From positions 57,785,001 to 57,849,000 of the forward strand of contig NC_133026.1 of assembly GCF_048771995.1 (NCBI RefSeq): 64,000 nucleotides of DNA, given 5' to 3'. Positions 62,001-64,000 of this stretch are shown here, piece after piece; within the stretch, counting starts at the first letter, position 1, and each line of letters starts with the position of its first letter. Origin of the DNA: Taeniopygia guttata. Lineage: Eukaryota > Chordata > Aves > Passeriformes > Estrildidae. The position numbers were made by a program, and so were the translations under genes. The notes beneath the pieces were generated by a model, which made no database searches, was not told the origin of the DNA, and worked only from the letters and a program-made list of their open reading frames with translations.

Positions 62001-64000
62001 CTCCAATTGCTTTCTAAAATGAGAGAATCTGACAAGCTACTTTTTCAAAATATTCCTTTGGTTGCTGTATATCCTTGTCGTTACATGGAACTGATGTCAA
62101 ATTGACTTATTTTGGTTTTATTTGAACTATCTTTACTTCAGAAGTCACTGACACTTTTTGCTGGCTTTTTTGTAATTTTAAAAATATATTGAAAGCATGA
62201 TAATTTCATAGAACTCAAACTGAAACATTAAAAGCAAGTAATGAAATTTGGGTAGATTACATAGGCCCAAATATTATTTTGGGTGGATAAGAGGTACTAA
62301 TCTCTTATTTTATTCCTTAAGTAGAATTCAGAAAGACTGTCACTGTAAAGTGTGATGTAGCTGGTGTGTCTCAGTGAAGATAATGCCAGATATATATTAT
62401 TGCCCTTCCTATTTCTGTTAATGAATTAACAGAATGCTGTGAATGTTATTAAAGTAAGACTGAATAAGGCAGAAACTTAGTTATATCAACAGCAAAGTTC
62501 AGTTTGACAAAGTTAATAGAATTTCTTTCTGCCGATTTTACAGAACAGAGCATCCTAGGTTCTTTCTTCACAGCAGTTTGGGAAAAAGCATCACAACAAA
62601 ATACAAGGTAGTTTCATTAGTGTTTCTAGAAAAACTGCCTCCTCCCAACAATATTTAGAGAACCAAAATAGACTTGCTTTAATCTGTGGTTATATAAAAG
62701 AATGTTTGTGGTGTTATACAAAGAATACTCTTGTTCTCTTATAGAGGAAATTATGTCTCTACTCTGTAGCAAATTTGAATTTCATGTTTTTTCAGTGAAG
62801 TGCTGTTCAAGGTGATTAAGGATGTATAATCTTTCTCAGTATGATGTATAAACTCATTCTGCTTTCACTTCATGCCTTGTCTTTATGCTTACACACAGTA
62901 GTGGAACATTAACCTCCATTTTAATTCTACAGTGTTAACACGTAGCTCTTTGTAGTGAAGATGGTAAAGAAAATCAAATCATATGCCTCAGGGACTCAGA
63001 CACTGGCCTGCATAAGGGTCAAAAGATTCTGCAAATGCAAACAAGGACATACGCTGGATGAATCTTGAAGGTGTGTCATGTCTTTATCTGAAGCACCAGT
63101 ACCTGCTGTACCTTGAAATAGGATACCAGATTAACTGACAGCAATCAGACATATTCAAAAGGTTTTAAACTAAAATTTAATCACTGCCTGTTCACTTCAG
63201 AGAAAAACAATTGTCGTCTTCCCCTCTCTTTCCCCTGCAATGAGAGACTGATTTGCTAATCTTCCAATCAAGTACAGGACATCGTGTTTAAAATGTCAAT
63301 AAGAGGCTTCCATTTCTGAAGACATGGTGAGATTTAAGAATTTAGTGAGGGCCATTTTGAAACTAACTTCCACATTAAGTAAAAAGTAGGTAAATTTCGG
63401 GCAGTGACAAATCTGAATGAGATTTCTGAGACCTTCTATGATACAGAATATAAAATTAAATCAATGGAGGAAGGAGGAGTGGAAAATTCCATGGGTAGAT
63501 GTGGAGATGCAGTTTAAGACCTAAATTTATGTACAGGAATTAAATCCATGGCTGTGTGGATTAATTGCATATCCATAGGAAAGAGTCAAGACGACAGTGG
63601 AAAGTGACTCTAGAATTAGAAAGTGTATGATAAACCTAATTTAAAAATATTTTTACTTATCTTTAAATGCTTTCTCTCTCCTACTTTATGTTTTTGATTT
63701 GTTTGTTTGCTTTTCTGTTTCAAATATTTATATTTTGCTACAAGTTTAACTACCTTAAAGGTGTTTGGAATTTACTTGTCAGTCTGTCTGAATTATAGAA
63801 TCACTCTCTGATCCTGTCCGAACATCAGCATATTTTTGCACGTTATCCTTGCAGGCTGATTTGAAAATTCAATCATGTTAAAGATTTGTAAAGAAAAATT
63901 TCTCAGTGACCTCTCTGATATTTGGTATAAAGCAGGCTGCTGTGTTTTGGAAAACAGCTAGATTTTTTTTTTTTTTTTTTTGTAGACTATTGCAGATTTA
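59096..64000. other. Unique DNA, no gene found
   Basis: About 4.9 kb of AT-rich sequence. The longest frame (152 codons, plus, 61092-61550) has no motif and a composition set by the local DNA. A run of T lies near 63964-63981. Confidence 0.5.

Overview
The window looks like AT-rich euchromatic DNA from a bird, probably a songbird. The evidence is the repeat content: many CR1 LINE fragments with the CR1 3' tail (ATTCTATGATTCTAT-type octamers) and many solitary LTRs of the kinds that fill passerine genomes. There are no Alu/L1/B-type repeats, no bacterial-style operons, and no intact protein-coding gene that I can support. Every open reading frame is short (the longest, about 214 codons, is antisense to a CR1 copy). 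The window is best read as a gene desert or the inside of a very large intron. Repeat families were named from remembered avian consensus sequences, not from a database search.

Layout. 1-4659 unique AT-rich DNA; 4660-5202 LTR family A (minus); 6035-6210 tail of an LTR family B copy; 7990-8080 AT microsatellite; 8671-9121 two adjacent CR1 3' ends; 12135-14520 a CR1 copy (plus) split by a 689-bp solo LTR (minus) with a 5-bp target duplication; 14871-16171 a 1.3-kb solo LTR with 13-bp terminal inverted repeats, a strong hairpin and a strong G-quadruplex motif; 18218-19850 a possible coding relic (minus); 20725-21115 CR1; 21821-22342 family A LTR (plus) running straight into a GTGA/GGAATA compound microsatellite; 30835-31180 family A LTR (minus); 31369-33480 the longest CR1 (minus), split by a 502-bp solo LTR with a 6-bp target duplication; 39781-39852 a long GT microsatellite; 40759-41312 family A LTR (minus); 47096-47459 an unidentified broken coding relic (minus); 49285-50733 family B LTR (plus) split by a 605-bp solo LTR with a 6-bp target duplication; 52311-52482 and 54886-54985 CR1 tips; 56195-56968 family B LTR (minus); 57828-58433 a GC-rich 606-bp solo LTR (minus) with a 6-bp target duplication; 58581-59095 CR1 (minus). 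The rest is unique-looking DNA with simple repeats.

The window records retrotransposition and LTR-LTR recombination: I found LTRs but no gag, pol or env block next to any of them. Three nested insertions give relative ages (CR1 or family B older, inserted LTR younger). I did not find a convincing new biological system. The items most worth a second look are the frameshifted minus-strand coding relic at 47096-47459, the possible relic at 18218-19850, the hairpin plus G-quadruplex LTR, and the microsatellite that appears to have grown from an LTR end.
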